Source: Silicimonas sp.
Lineage (GTDB): Bacteria > Pseudomonadota > Alphaproteobacteria > Rhodobacterales > Rhodobacteraceae
DNA length: 64,000 nt
Direction of reading: 5' to 3'
NCBI GenBank assembly: GCA_022826205.1
Contig: JAJDVJ010000170.1
Coordinates: 20,356 to 84,355 of the forward strand
Part shown: piece after piece, positions 19,692 to 28,687 of the stretch
Position numbering within the stretch: the stretch's first letter is position 1
Layout: every line of letters starts with the position of its first letter
Notes under the pieces: generated by a model
What the model was told of the DNA's origin: nothing
The model's database searches: none
The model's input: the letters and a program-made list of their open reading frames with translations, nothing else
Program-made: the position numbers and the translations under genes

Positions 19692-20603
19692 GTGGCACGG
19701 CGAAACGACAAGAAAGTCGACTATTTTCGTCCGATCAGGCACTTGGCCGTCGGTTGCCTGGTGTTTGTCCTTCTTGCCAGCTTTGTTCTTTGGCGGAGCG
19801 ACACGTCTCGAGCCGAACGCATGCGGATAGCCGTCGTCGATTTCGTCGTGACGAATCTGGAATGGGCTTTGGTGCCGGTCACGGAGACGGTCAAGTTGGC
19901 AACGCAGATTCAGTCCTACGCCGTTCTTCAGCGCCAGAACCGCGAATTGCGCGACGAGCTTCGACGGCTAAGGGCCTGGAGAGAGACGGCGCTGCAACTG
20001 GAGCAGGAGAACGCCAGGCTGCTGAACTTGAACAGGGCCCGGCTGGATCCGGCACTGACCGTGGTCACGGGCAAGGTCATTGCCGACAGCGGCTCACCTT
20101 ACCGCCATTCCGTGCTGCTGAATGTCGGGCGCGTACGCGACGGAATTGCGGATGGATGGGCCGTCACAGACGGGCTCGGACTTGTCGGCCGGATCCTCGG
20201 AGTCGGACAGCGTTCAAGCCGCGTGCTGCTCTTGACGGACAGTGCAAGTCGCGTCCCCGTCACTATTCAGCCCTCGGGGCAAAATGCACTTCTTTCGGGC
20301 GACAACTCCCGATTGCCGGTGCTTGAGCTCATTGACGCACCCGATGATGTCCGGCCGGGCGATCGTGTCGTCTCTTCCGGTGCCGGTCGCGTGCTTCCAG
20401 CCGGATTGCTGGTCGGAAATGTGGTGCTGGACCGTAACGGTCGCTTGAGGCTGCGGCTTGCTGCCGACTACGACCGGATTGAATTCCTTCGTGTGCTTCG
20501 CAGCCCTCCGGTCGAGACACTGGATGCTCCGGCGGTCCTGGTTGGTCCGCTGCTGCCGCCGGTCGAAGCCGTGTGGGCGGAAGGGGAGAATGCCGATGGC
20601 TGA
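19692..20603 (+). CDS. mreC: Rod shape-determining protein MreC
   Basis: Bitopic elongasome protein linking MreB to the periplasmic synthases. I chose GTG at 19692 (VARRNDKKVDYFRPIRH), which matches rhodobacteral MreC starts, with AGGA just upstream; the open frame begins at 19662. About 303 residues: one membrane segment (LAVGCLVFVLLASFVLW), a coiled coil (LRDELRRLRAWRETALQLEQE) and the double beta-barrel domain with VLLNVGRVRDGIADGWAV and RVLLLTDSASRVPV. The mreD start lies within its last codons. Confidence 0.92.
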   Translation: MARRNDKKVDYFRPIRHLAVGCLVFVLLASFVLWRSDTSRAERMRIAVVDFVVTNLEWALVPVTETVKLATQIQSYAVLQRQNRELRDELRRLRAWRETALQLEQENARLLNLNRARLDPALTVVTGKVIADSGSPYRHSVLLNVGRVRDGIADGWAVTDGLGLVGRILGVGQRSSRVLLLTDSASRVPVTIQPSGQNALLSGDNSRLPVLELIDAPDDVRPGDRVVSSGAGRVLPAGLLVGNVVLDRNGRLRLRLAADYDRIEFLRVLRSPPVETLDAPAVLVGPLLPPVEAVWAEGENADG

Positions 20604-21123
20604 CTTCGTGAGCCGTGTCTGGCTGTTTCGCGCGGGTTTCTTCCTGCTGGCGGGCGCCGCAGGGTTTGTCCAGCTTCTGCCCTTGGACATTGGCCCCGAC
20701 GACTGGGTGCCCGGTCAGGAACTCGTTCTGGTCATGGCCTTTGCCTGGGTCGTCAGGCGCCCGGAATACGTGCCTGCGCTTCTTCTGGCAGCGGTCTTCC
20801 TGATCGCCGACATACTGTTCATGCGCCCTCCCGGGCTGTGGGCCGCACTGGTGGTTCTTGCCGGCGAGTTCCTTCGCGGACGACGCGCACGAGCGTTTGC
20901 GGCGACGTTGTTCACGGAATGGTTGCTGATTGCGATTGTGCTCCTGGTGATGAAAGTCGTGGAGACCGTGATGCTGTTGCTGTCTGGTGCCGGTCATGCG
21001 GGCATGGACGTGTCGTTCATGCACTTGGGGCTTGCCATCCTGTTCTATCCGGTTGTCGTCCTTCTGTCCGAGCGCGTCCTCGGTATCAGGAAGCTGCATC
21101 CTGGGGACAGGGAGCGGTCCTGA
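20596..21123 (+). CDS. mreD: Rod shape-determining protein MreD
   Basis: 175-residue integral membrane protein with about five hydrophobic segments (LFRAGFFLLAGAAGFVQLL, ELVLVMAFAWVV, ALLLAAVFLIADILF, WLLIAIVLLVMKVVETVML, LAILFYPVVVLLSERVLG). Part of the MreCD membrane complex. ATG at 20596 has AAGGGGAG at 20581-20588 with 7-base spacing, better than ATG 20590. It overlaps the end of mreC by 8 bases. Confidence 0.87.
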   Translation: MADFVSRVWLFRAGFFLLAGAAGFVQLLPLDIGPDDWVPGQELVLVMAFAWVVRRPEYVPALLLAAVFLIADILFMRPPGLWAALVVLAGEFLRGRRARAFAATLFTEWLLIAIVLLVMKVVETVMLLLSGAGHAGMDVSFMHLGLAILFYPVVVLLSERVLGIRKLHPGDRERS

Positions 21124-21135
21124 GAGAGAGGGAAA

Positions 21136-23076
21136 ATGAATCGCTCGTGGGCAGAATCCGACGAGAGTGCCGGAATAATCTCGCGGCGCGCGCTTGTGCT
21201 GGGCGGCGGCCAGCTTGCCCTCTTGGGAACGCTGGTGCTGAGGATGCGTCAGCTTCAGGTGCACGAGGCGGCAGACTACCAGCTTCTGGCCGAGGACAAC
21301 CGGGTCAACGTTCGCCTCATCTCTCCGCGCCGGGGCAAGATCTTCGACCGGCACGGAATCCCTGTCGCGCAAAACGGTCAAAACTACCGGATTGTCATCG
21401 TGCGAGAGGATGCCGGTGACGTGGATGAGACAATTGCCAAAGTGCGACGGCTTGTAGAGCTTGATGAAAGCAAGCTCGAGCGTGCATTGAAGGAGATGTA
21501 TCGCCGGAGTCCGTTCGTGCCGGTCACGCTTGCGGACCAGCTGACCTGGGAAGATGTCGCCGAAGTCGCAGTCAATGCGCCAGCATTGCCCGGCATCACG
21601 CCGGAAGTCGGCCTGTCGCGCGTGTATCCGTTGGGGTCGGACTTTGCGCATGTGGTCGGCTATGTCGGGCCGGTCAGCGAAAGCGACCTGTCCCGGGTGG
21701 AACCGCCGGACCCCGTCCTGCAGATTCCGGGGTATCAATTCGGCAAGATCGGAATCGAGGCAAAGCGTGAGACCGATCTCCGCGGGCGGGCCGGCCTCCG
21801 CAGGATCGAGGTCAGCGCGGCAGGCCGTGTCATGCGGGAGCTTGGTCGCGATGAATCCGTTCCCGGCCGCGACCTGCAGCTGACCGTTGATCATGCGCTT
21901 CAGAACTATGCGCAGGCGCGACTTGCGGGCGAAAGCGGCAGCGCAGTTGTAATTGACGTTGAAACCGGCGGCATTCGGGCCATGGTCTCGTCGCCGTCCT
22001 TTGATCCGAACCTGTTCGTGCGCGGGATTTCGGTGAAGGACTATGGCGCGCTCCGAGATCACGCCCACGTGCCTCTGTTCAACAGATCCGTTCAAGGGCA
22101 GTATCCGCCGGGATCCACATTCAAGATGATGACCGCGCTGGCTGCCTTGCGGGCAGGAGTGCTGGGCCCACGCGATACCATACATTGCCCTGGACACTTG
22201 GAGTTCGGTGGGCGCAAGTTCCATTGCTGGAGGCCCGGCGGCCACGGTCGGATGGATCTTGACATGGCAATTACCCAATCCTGCGATGTCTATTTCTACG
22301 AGGCTGCCCGTCGCGTCGGAATCGATCGCATTGCGGAGCTATGCGCGGAATTCGGGCTGGGTCAGCGCCCTGACATACCCGTGTCGGCCGTACGGTCCGG
22401 AATCGTGCCGTCCATCAAGTGGAAGGCACGTGTTCGTGGAGAGGGATGGCTTCAGGGCGAGACATTGAATGCGGGCATCGGGCAAGGCGACGTTCTGGCC
22501 TCGCCGTTGCAACTCGCGGTCATGACCGCGCGCATCGCGAGCATGCGGGCGGTCAAGCCACGCTTGATCAAGTCGATCGATGGTGTCGAGACATCGGTCG
22601 AGCCGGCCGCAGAGCTCGATTTGCCCGAAGGCCTGATGCAATTGGTCAGACGGGCCATGTACAACGTGGTCAATGGTCCGAGGGGAACGGCACGGAGGGC
22701 GAAGATCGTCGCAGAGGAGTTCCTCATGGCTGGCAAGACAGGAACCAGCCAGGTGCGCAGCATCTCGGAAACCGAGCGCGATCAGGGTGTCACGAAGAAT
22801 GAAGAGCTTCCCCGGCATCTGCGGGACCACGGCCTCTTTGTTGCATTCGCGCCGTATGACAAGCCGAAGTACGCGATCGCCGTGGTCATAGAACACGGCA
22901 GCAGCGGTGCGCTCGTGGCACTGCCGGCACGAGACATCCTGCTCTATGCGCTGTCCGGGGGCATTCCGCCGCTGACAGCCTATCCGCCGGACCAGCGGGA
23001 AGCGATTCGACAGCAGCATCAAGAGATGCTGCTGCGCCCGCGCCAGAAACCGGTCCGGAAAGCGAGCAGGGCATGA
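21136..23076 (+). CDS. mrdA: Peptidoglycan D,D-transpeptidase, penicillin-binding protein 2
   Basis: Class B PBP that cross-links lateral wall peptidoglycan together with RodA. 646 residues. N-terminal membrane anchor (ALVLGGGQLALLGTLVL), dimerisation domain beginning RLISPRRGKIFDRHG, and a transpeptidase domain with the catalytic STFK at 327-330, SCDVYFYEA as the SxN-region, and KTGTSQ from Lys534. ATG at 21136 with GAGAGAGGG upstream. Stop overlaps rodA by 4 bases. Confidence 0.95.
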   Translation: MNRSWAESDESAGIISRRALVLGGGQLALLGTLVLRMRQLQVHEAADYQLLAEDNRVNVRLISPRRGKIFDRHGIPVAQNGQNYRIVIVREDAGDVDETIAKVRRLVELDESKLERALKEMYRRSPFVPVTLADQLTWEDVAEVAVNAPALPGITPEVGLSRVYPLGSDFAHVVGYVGPVSESDLSRVEPPDPVLQIPGYQFGKIGIEAKRETDLRGRAGLRRIEVSAAGRVMRELGRDESVPGRDLQLTVDHALQNYAQARLAGESGSAVVIDVETGGIRAMVSSPSFDPNLFVRGISVKDYGALRDHAHVPLFNRSVQGQYPPGSTFKMMTALAALRAGVLGPRDTIHCPGHLEFGGRKFHCWRPGGHGRMDLDMAITQSCDVYFYEAARRVGIDRIAELCAEFGLGQRPDIPVSAVRSGIVPSIKWKARVRGEGWLQGETLNAGIGQGDVLASPLQLAVMTARIASMRAVKPRLIKSIDGVETSVEPAAELDLPEGLMQLVRRAMYNVVNGPRGTARRAKIVAEEFLMAGKTGTSQVRSISETERDQGVTKNEELPRHLRDHGLFVAFAPYDKPKYAIAVVIEHGSSGALVALPARDILLYALSGGIPPLTAYPPDQREAIRQQHQEMLLRPRQKPVRKASRA

Positions 23077-24215
23077 GCTTTCTCGAGTACAGGGTACGGT
23101 TCATTCCGAGAGGCGCGCGCAAGCTTCTTCATATCAACTGGGCGCTTGTGGTCCTGCTGACTACAGTTGCCTCAGTGGGTTTCCTGATGCTGACTTCGGC
23201 GGCGGGCGGGGATGTGTCCCGCTGGGCAGAACCACATATGGTGCGGTTTGCGGCGGGTCTCGTCCTGATGCTGTTGATCGGTCTTGTGCCGATCTGGTTC
23301 TGGCGTTCGGTTTCCGGGCTGGCATATGCCAGCGCACTCGTCCTCCTGATCATGGTGGAGTTCTTTGGAACCGTTGGCATGGGTGCGCAGCGCTGGATTG
23401 ACCTCGGATTCATCCAGTTTCAGCCGTCGGAAATGATGAAGATCGCGCTCGTGATGTGTCTCGCGGCCTATTACGACTGGTTGCCTCTTTCGAGCGTGTC
23501 ACGGCCACTATGGGTTCTTGTGCCACTGATCCTGATCCTCATCCCGGCAGCGATCATATTCAGACAACCGGATCTGGGCACTATGGTGCTCCTGGTCGTG
23601 GGCAGCGGCATCGTGATGTTTTGCGCCGGTGTGAGCTGGTGGTACTTCCTGGGCGTGGTCGGCGCGGTGGCGGGCATGGTGTTCACGGTCTTTCTCTCGC
23701 GCGGCACGGATTGGCAAATCCTGCAAGACTACCAGTACCGCCGCATCAACATATTCCTTGACCCCTCGATCGATCCCCTTGGCGCGGGCTATCACATCAC
23801 TCAGTCCAAGATTGCGCTGGGGTCCGGCGGGTGGGCCGGAAAGGGCTTCATGCAAGGCACGCAATCACGCCTGAACTTCCTGCCGGAAAAACACACGGAC
23901 TTCATATTCACGACGCTTGCCGAAGAGTTCGGATTTGTCGGAGGATTCTCCCTGCTTTCGCTGTACGGCCTGATCATTTTCGTGTGCGTCCTGTCGGCGC
24001 TTGGGAACAAGAATCGCTTTGGGGCGCTTCTTACTCTGGGTGTGTCGGCGGCACTGTTCCTTCATGTCCTCGTGAACATTTCGATGGTCGTGGGACTTGC
24101 CCCGGTGGTGGGAGTTCCTCTTCCGCTTGTCTCCTATGGCGGATCGGCCTTGCTGGTCCTGATGATGGCCTTCGGCCTCGTGCAGTCTGCGCACGTCTAC
24201 AGGTGGCGAAATTGA
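23073..24215 (+). CDS. rodA: Rod shape-determining protein RodA (SEDS glycosyltransferase)
   Basis: Integral membrane peptidoglycan polymerase that works with PBP2. 380 residues with about ten membrane segments. SEDS markers include RWIDLGFIQFQPSEMMK, QPDLGTM, GSGGWAGKGFMQGTQS, FLPEKHTDFIFTTLAEEFGF with its catalytic Asp region, and PLVSYGGSALLVLM at the C-terminus. ATG at 23073 overlaps the mrdA stop (ATGA); the following reductase starts with a TTG that overlaps this stop. Confidence 0.94.
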   Translation: MSFLEYRVRFIPRGARKLLHINWALVVLLTTVASVGFLMLTSAAGGDVSRWAEPHMVRFAAGLVLMLLIGLVPIWFWRSVSGLAYASALVLLIMVEFFGTVGMGAQRWIDLGFIQFQPSEMMKIALVMCLAAYYDWLPLSSVSRPLWVLVPLILILIPAAIIFRQPDLGTMVLLVVGSGIVMFCAGVSWWYFLGVVGAVAGMVFTVFLSRGTDWQILQDYQYRRINIFLDPSIDPLGAGYHITQSKIALGSGGWAGKGFMQGTQSRLNFLPEKHTDFIFTTLAEEFGFVGGFSLLSLYGLIIFVCVLSALGNKNRFGALLTLGVSAALFLHVLVNISMVVGLAPVVGVPLPLVSYGGSALLVLMMAFGLVQSAHVYRWRN

Positions 24216-25150
24216 TCAGGGTCCTGATTTCCGGACAGCGTGTGGACTGGGATGAGTATGGTGAGCCCTTGCTGGCCGCGCTGACCAATGCCGGCATCGA
24301 GGCCGAGGTCATTCACGAGAGAATGCCGCGAGCGCCGGAGACCATTGACTACATCATCTACGCACCGTGGAGCGACATGAAGGATTTCTCGCCGTTCACA
24401 GGTGCCAAGGCGGTCATCAATCTCTGGGCGGGCGTGGAAGACGTGGTGACCAACGATTCCTTGAAGGCGCCGCTCGTACGCATGGTGGACCCCGGACTGA
24501 CCGGCGGAATGGTCGAATGGTGTGTTGCTCACGCATTGCGGCATCATCTTGGAATCGACAGGGACGTTTGCCGCCGCAACGCGGTTTGGGACCAGTGCGT
24601 GCCGCCGCTTGCACGCGAACGGCCATTGACGATCCTGGGGCTCGGCGTGCTTGGCCGCGCAGTGGCAGAAGCGCTTTCGAGCTTGGGATTTCCCGTAGCG
24701 GGCTGGAGCAGGAGCGCGAAGGACGTGCCGGGCGTGACGTGCCTTTCGGGAGAAGGCGGTCTCGTCGAGGCGCTTCGCAGGGCCGAACTGCTGATCCTCC
24801 TTCTGCCACTCACACCCGCGACAGAGGAGCTCATGAACTCAGAGCGGCTTGCACTCCTGCCAAAGGGGGCCATCCTGATCAATCCAGGACGTGGTCCCCT
24901 GATCGACGATGACGCGTTGCTCGCAGCACTTGACAGTGGCCACATTGCGCATGCCACGCTTGACGTATTTCGCGAAGAGCCCTTGCCAGGCGATCACCCG
25001 TTCTGGGCTCATCCGGGCATCACCGTGACGCCCCATGTCGCGTCCGCAACGCGGCCGGATACAGCGGTCGGGGTCATTGTCGAGAACATTCGCCGTGGCG
25101 AGTCAGGAAAGCCACTGCTGCATCTCGTCGATCGGCGCCTAGGGTATTGA
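24212..25150 (+). CDS. ghrA: Glyoxylate/hydroxypyruvate reductase A-like 2-hydroxyacid dehydrogenase
   Basis: 312 residues of the GhrA branch of D-2-hydroxyacid dehydrogenases, reducing glyoxylate or hydroxypyruvate with NADPH. Cofactor site LTILGLGVLGRAVAEALSSLGF, then the catalytic Arg in INPGRGPLIDD, Glu in FREEPLPGDHPFW, and His in TVTPHVASAT. Start TTG at 24212 overlaps the rodA stop (TTGA); this is the only start consistent with the family N-terminus (LIRVLISGQ), since the open frame extends upstream into the rodA region. Cotranscription with rodA is likely. Confidence 0.87.
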   Translation: MIRVLISGQRVDWDEYGEPLLAALTNAGIEAEVIHERMPRAPETIDYIIYAPWSDMKDFSPFTGAKAVINLWAGVEDVVTNDSLKAPLVRMVDPGLTGGMVEWCVAHALRHHLGIDRDVCRRNAVWDQCVPPLARERPLTILGLGVLGRAVAEALSSLGFPVAGWSRSAKDVPGVTCLSGEGGLVEALRRAELLILLLPLTPATEELMNSERLALLPKGAILINPGRGPLIDDDALLAALDSGHIAHATLDVFREEPLPGDHPFWAHPGITVTPHVASATRPDTAVGVIVENIRRGESGKPLLHLVDRRLGY

Positions 25151-25267
25151 CCTGTCGTCGCTGACAGATCGTGCATGCGTTGCGGCGCCTGGGCGTGGCT
25201 TCAGGCTGTTCGAGGAAATGCGCTGTTCCGTCCCAAGGTCAAGCCCTGCGCTCTCAAAAAATGCCCT

Positions 25268-25870
25268 TCAAGCGAGCGCCTCCTGCACACGGGACTTTAG
25301 TTCGGGCAGCAGTTCCGTCTCAAACCACGGATTGGTGTTGAGCCAAGCCGTATTTCGCCAAGACGGGTGGGGCAGGGGAATCGCATCCGGAAGTCTGGAT
25401 CTCCAGTCGCGGACGGTCTCGGTCACCCGGGCGTTGCGGGGGAGTCCGAGATGCCATGCATGTGCATGGGAACCAACGAGCAGCGCCAGCCGGATGGCCG
25501 GCAGTCTGTCGAGCACGCGAGCCCTCCATGTCTCCGCGCAGACTCCGGGCGGCGGCAAGTCGCTGCCACCGGTGCTGTAGCCCGGAAAGCAGAATGCCAT
25601 CGGCACGATGGCGACGCGCGAGGTGTCGTAGAAGGTCAACTCGTCAACACCCATCCATTTGCGGAGGCGATCACCCGACCTGTCCTTGAAGGGAATGCCG
25701 ATCTCATGCACCTGCCGGCCGGGTGCCTGTCCGGCGACAAGAAGGCGGGCGGTGGATTCAAACCAGACAACCGGGCGCGGTCGATGTCCTGTGGCCGTTG
25801 CCGCGAAGCGCGCGGCGCAGAGTTCGCATGCGCCGAGACGTTTCTTGAGATCGGAAAGGCCCTTGTCCAT
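25268..25870 (-). CDS. Uracil-DNA glycosylase family protein
   Basis: 200 residues from ATG at 25870 (MDKGLSDLKKRLGACELC). Motif 1 is VAGQAPGRQVHEIGIPFKDRSGD and motif 2 is the HPSWRNTAW loop, as in UDG-superfamily members; AFCFPGYSTGGSDLPPP lies between. This subfamily lacks a proven substrate, and several members excise uracil or deaminated bases. Two cysteines (CELC) occur near the start but not enough for the 4Fe-4S cluster of family 4 enzymes. The frame continues upstream to 26167 without resemblance. It is divergent from the next dehydrogenase. Confidence 0.8.
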   Translation of the reverse strand: MDKGLSDLKKRLGACELCAARFAATATGHRPRPVVWFESTARLLVAGQAPGRQVHEIGIPFKDRSGDRLRKWMGVDELTFYDTSRVAIVPMAFCFPGYSTGGSDLPPPGVCAETWRARVLDRLPAIRLALLVGSHAHAWHLGLPRNARVTETVRDWRSRLPDAIPLPHPSWRNTAWLNTNPWFETELLPELKSRVQEALA

Positions 25871-26097
25871 GGGTCGCCTGGTGCCGCTGCTGGCTCTTGC
25901 ACCTCCTACAGGCTTCCGAGTCGGTTGACCACGTTCCTGAAGGGTGCTTGCCCAAAACTTGCGGGAGGCTGGCGGCAGGTGTCCCCGGCTTCCGTCACGA
26001 CGCGATTGCGTCGACCGATGGATTTCGCACATATCTTGGCAAATGGCAGTTGCGTGGGACGTGCTGGCGGCAAGGGCAAAGGGAGCAGGTCGGAGGC

Positions 26098-27021
26098 ATG
26101 AAAGTTCACATTCTTGACGATTGGTCCGACACGCTCCGGACCGATCACGAAACGGATGTTGCGGCACTTGCTGCCCGGATGCTTCCGGGCGAAGCGATGG
26201 TGCTCATCCGCGAAAGGTCCCGGATCACGGCGGAACTTCTCGACCGGTTGCCCAACCTCAGGCTGATTTCATTGCGGGGCGCGCATTCGCATGTGGACGT
26301 TGATGCGTGCACGCGAAACGGCGTGTTGTTGTGTTCGAACATGCACGCGGACACACCTTCCCATGCTGCGGCAGAATTGACGCTGGCACTGATTCTGGCG
26401 AGCTGGCGGCAGATTCCTGAGCATGTGAATTCGATTCGGGCAGGGAACTGGCAAGCAGGTGTCGGCCGGACGCTTCGTGACCGGCGATTGGGACTGTACG
26501 GCTACGGACGCATTGCTGGGGTGGTTGCGGGATATGCAGCCGCGATCGGCATGAACGTTCAGTGGTGGGGATCAAAGGAAGGCCGTGCGCGAGCCCGGAC
26601 AGACGGGCGACGTGTCGCCGAGAGCCGCGAGGCGTTTTTCGCGACGTCTGACATTGTCAGCCTGCATGTTCGCCTGACGCCGGCGACACGCGGAATTGTC
26701 ACTGGTGCCGATCTGGCTGCGATGGCTGATCGCTCTCTTCTGGTAAACACGTCCCGGGCAGGTCTCATCGAACCTGGCGCGCTTGAATCGGAAGCGCGGC
26801 GCGGTCGCCTTCTGGTTGCAACCGATGTGTTTGAAACTGAGCCGCTCCAGGATCCGACGCATATCCTGCTGAGCCAGCCCAACGTCTTGCCGACTCCTCA
26901 CATCGGCTACGTGACGGAAGACGAGCTCGAATTGCAGTTCCGGGACGTTTTCGAGCAGATCAATGCCTTTGCCCGGGGAGACCCGATCCACATGGTCAAC
27001 CCGGAAGTCCTTGATTGGTGA
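26098..27021 (+). CDS. D-2-hydroxyacid dehydrogenase, phosphoglycerate dehydrogenase-like
   Basis: 307 residues. Substrate domain MKVHILDDWSDTLR ... ISLRGAHSHVDVDAC, nucleotide-binding GLYGYGRIAGVVAGYAAAIGM, catalytic Arg in VNTSRAGLIEPGAL, Glu in DVFETEPLQ and His in LPTPHIGYVTEDE. ATG at 26098 follows GGAGGC. SerA-like enzymes of this size lack the ACT domain, so this may use another hydroxyacid; substrate cannot be told from sequence. It stands alone, with 128 bases to the arsR gene. Confidence 0.83.
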   Translation: MKVHILDDWSDTLRTDHETDVAALAARMLPGEAMVLIRERSRITAELLDRLPNLRLISLRGAHSHVDVDACTRNGVLLCSNMHADTPSHAAAELTLALILASWRQIPEHVNSIRAGNWQAGVGRTLRDRRLGLYGYGRIAGVVAGYAAAIGMNVQWWGSKEGRARARTDGRRVAESREAFFATSDIVSLHVRLTPATRGIVTGADLAAMADRSLLVNTSRAGLIEPGALESEARRGRLLVATDVFETEPLQDPTHILLSQPNVLPTPHIGYVTEDELELQFRDVFEQINAFARGDPIHMVNPEVLDW

Positions 27022-27114
27022 ATTCGACCGAGCGATTGCGCGTGATGAACGACCGCCAGCTTGGCCCGTGACGACAGTCCTGTCTTTCAGGCTGTCACTC
27101 TGTGCACAAATTCA

Positions 27115-27151
27115 TTGACAACCTCTCTCATTTCTATATTTCTAGAAATAT
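27115..27151 (+). promoter_or_regulatory. arsR promoter with a 16-bp operator palindrome
   Basis: TTGACA at 27115-27120 and TATTTC at 27137-27142 (16-base spacer) form a plausible sigma-70 promoter. ATATTTCTAGAAATAT at 27136-27151 is a perfect 16-base palindrome covering the -10 box and the first bases of the arsR start codon. ArsR-family repressors bind such dyads and release them on metalloid binding. Transcription would begin at about the ATG (27150), so the message may be leaderless. Confidence 0.68.
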
Positions 27152-27494
27152 GAAAATGACCTCACCCGAATCGACGCCAGACTTGAGCCGGGCCGCCGCA
27201 AGTTTCGCGGCGCTGGGCTCGGAGCAACGGCTGTCCGTGCTCAGGGTCCTCGTGCGTGCCGGACCTGACGGATTGTCCATTGGAGAGCTGGGCGAAAGGT
27301 CGGGTGTGACCGGGTCTACCTTGACCCACCACATGAAATTCCTCGCTGCGGCGGGCCTAGTGCGTCAGGTACGGGAAGGACGCAGGATTATATGCGTCGG
27401 CGCCGCCTATGAACGCATGCAGGAACTCTCGACGTTCCTGTTGAACGAGTGCTGCGCTGACGCGGCTGAGGGGAGGGCCAGGCACCATGGCTGA
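27150..27494 (+). CDS. arsR: ArsR-family transcriptional repressor
   Basis: 114 residues. Winged helix: AAASFAALGSEQRLSVLRVLV, then LSIGELGERSGVTGSTLTHHMKFLAAAGLVRQVREGRRIICV. A Cys pair near the C-terminus (NECCAD) could form or contribute to an As(III) site as in other variant ArsR proteins; the ELCVCDL motif of E. coli ArsR is absent. ATG at 27150 or 27156; no ribosome site is visible. It overlaps the permease gene by 8 bases, making a two-gene operon, probably autoregulated through the palindrome at its start. Confidence 0.86.
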   Translation: MKMTSPESTPDLSRAAASFAALGSEQRLSVLRVLVRAGPDGLSIGELGERSGVTGSTLTHHMKFLAAAGLVRQVREGRRIICVGAAYERMQELSTFLLNECCADAAEGRARHHG

Positions 27495-28509
27495 CTTGAC
27501 TGCATCGCTTGCTGGACGAGTGAGGATCGACCGGGTCTGGCTGCTGGTCTTCGTACTGCCGCTCTTTGTTGCGCTCATCGATCCGTTGCAGGCGAAGGAA
27601 ACCGTGAGTTTCGCGATCGCTGCATTTTCCAAGACTGGCATGTTCATCTTGTTCGCGGTTCTGGCGGTTGGAGTCCTCAAGGCGACCGGCGCGGAAGTCT
27701 TGCTCGCGAAAGCCTTCGAGGGGCGCGAAGTGCGGATGATCGTGCTGGCGGCGCTTCTCGGCGGATTGTCGCCTTTCTGTTCCTGCGAAGTGATCCCATT
27801 CATCGCGGCACTTCTGGCGATCGGCGCACCTTTGTCCGCCGTGATGGCATTCTGGCTTTCCTCTCCCTTGATGGACCCGGCGATGTTCCTGATCACGGCC
27901 GGGACGCTCGGCATGCCTTTCGCCGTCGCGAAGACCGTCAGCGCAGTGGGCATGGGTCTTCTCGGCGGGATGATTGTCCGCCTCTTCTTCCAATCTCCGG
28001 TATTCGCCGACCCTTTGAGGCCGCAGTCCCAGACAAATGGGTGCTGTTGCGGCCCATCACCCTTCAAGGGGACGCCCGAATGGCGTTTCTGGCGCGAACG
28101 CAAACGCCGAGAGGTCTTCCGCAGCGCCGTCGTGGAGAACGCGCTTTTTCTCGGCAAGTGGCTGATGCTTGCCTATATGATAGAAGCGCTGATGCTTGCC
28201 TATGTGCCTGCGGAATTGATCGCGGGCATCCTTGGCGGCGAGGGCGTGGTTCCGGTCCTTCTGGGAGCCATCGTAGGCGCGCCGGCCTACCTGAACGGCT
28301 ATGCTGCCGTGCCACTGGTGGATGCCCTGCTGACCCAGGGAATGGCGCCAGGAGCCGCCATGTCTTTCGTGCTCGCCGGAGGCGTGAGTTCCATTCCTGC
28401 CGCCATTGCCGTCTGGGCGCTGGTCAAGCCACGCGTCTTTGCCGGCTATCTCGGAATTGCACTTCTGGGGGCGCTGATCGCGGGACTTGCCTGGGGCACG
28501 ATGGCTTGA
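27487..28509 (+). CDS. arsP: ArsP-type permease (DUF318 family), probable organoarsenical/metalloid exporter
   Basis: 340 residues, about eight to ten membrane segments. Signature GLSPFCSCEVIPFIAALLAIGAP contains the conserved CxC pair; a second half repeat has GAIVGAPAYLNGYAAVPLV. A cytoplasmic loop carries CCCG after TNG. Campylobacter ArsP exports trivalent organoarsenicals such as methylarsenite and roxarsone(III). The arsR neighbour and overlap support a metalloid role. No arsenate reductase, arsB or arsM is nearby, so inorganic arsenic is not clearly handled here. ATG at 27487 with GAGGGGAGG upstream. Confidence 0.82.
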   Translation: MADLTASLAGRVRIDRVWLLVFVLPLFVALIDPLQAKETVSFAIAAFSKTGMFILFAVLAVGVLKATGAEVLLAKAFEGREVRMIVLAALLGGLSPFCSCEVIPFIAALLAIGAPLSAVMAFWLSSPLMDPAMFLITAGTLGMPFAVAKTVSAVGMGLLGGMIVRLFFQSPVFADPLRPQSQTNGCCCGPSPFKGTPEWRFWRERKRREVFRSAVVENALFLGKWLMLAYMIEALMLAYVPAELIAGILGGEGVVPVLLGAIVGAPAYLNGYAAVPLVDALLTQGMAPGAAMSFVLAGGVSSIPAAIAVWALVKPRVFAGYLGIALLGALIAGLAWGTMA

Positions 28510-28687
28510 GCGCTGGTACTGGCCGATCGGCCTGCCCCGCCTGACGGCCTGCCAAGCACTCTTCAGTTCGGTAGGGTTTGACCTGCACGCAGTCATCTTC
28601 GCGCGGTGCCATGGAATTGCGGGCCCTCGGCTTGCCCAGCGCGGGTTGGCAGTCTATTTCGACCTGAATGCTTGAAGGAGCCTCGGG

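Noticed and set aside
20329..22278. 649-codon open frame on the minus strand opposite mreC-mreD-mrdA
   Set aside because: Crosses three well-supported genes and has no recognisable family; an antisense shadow.
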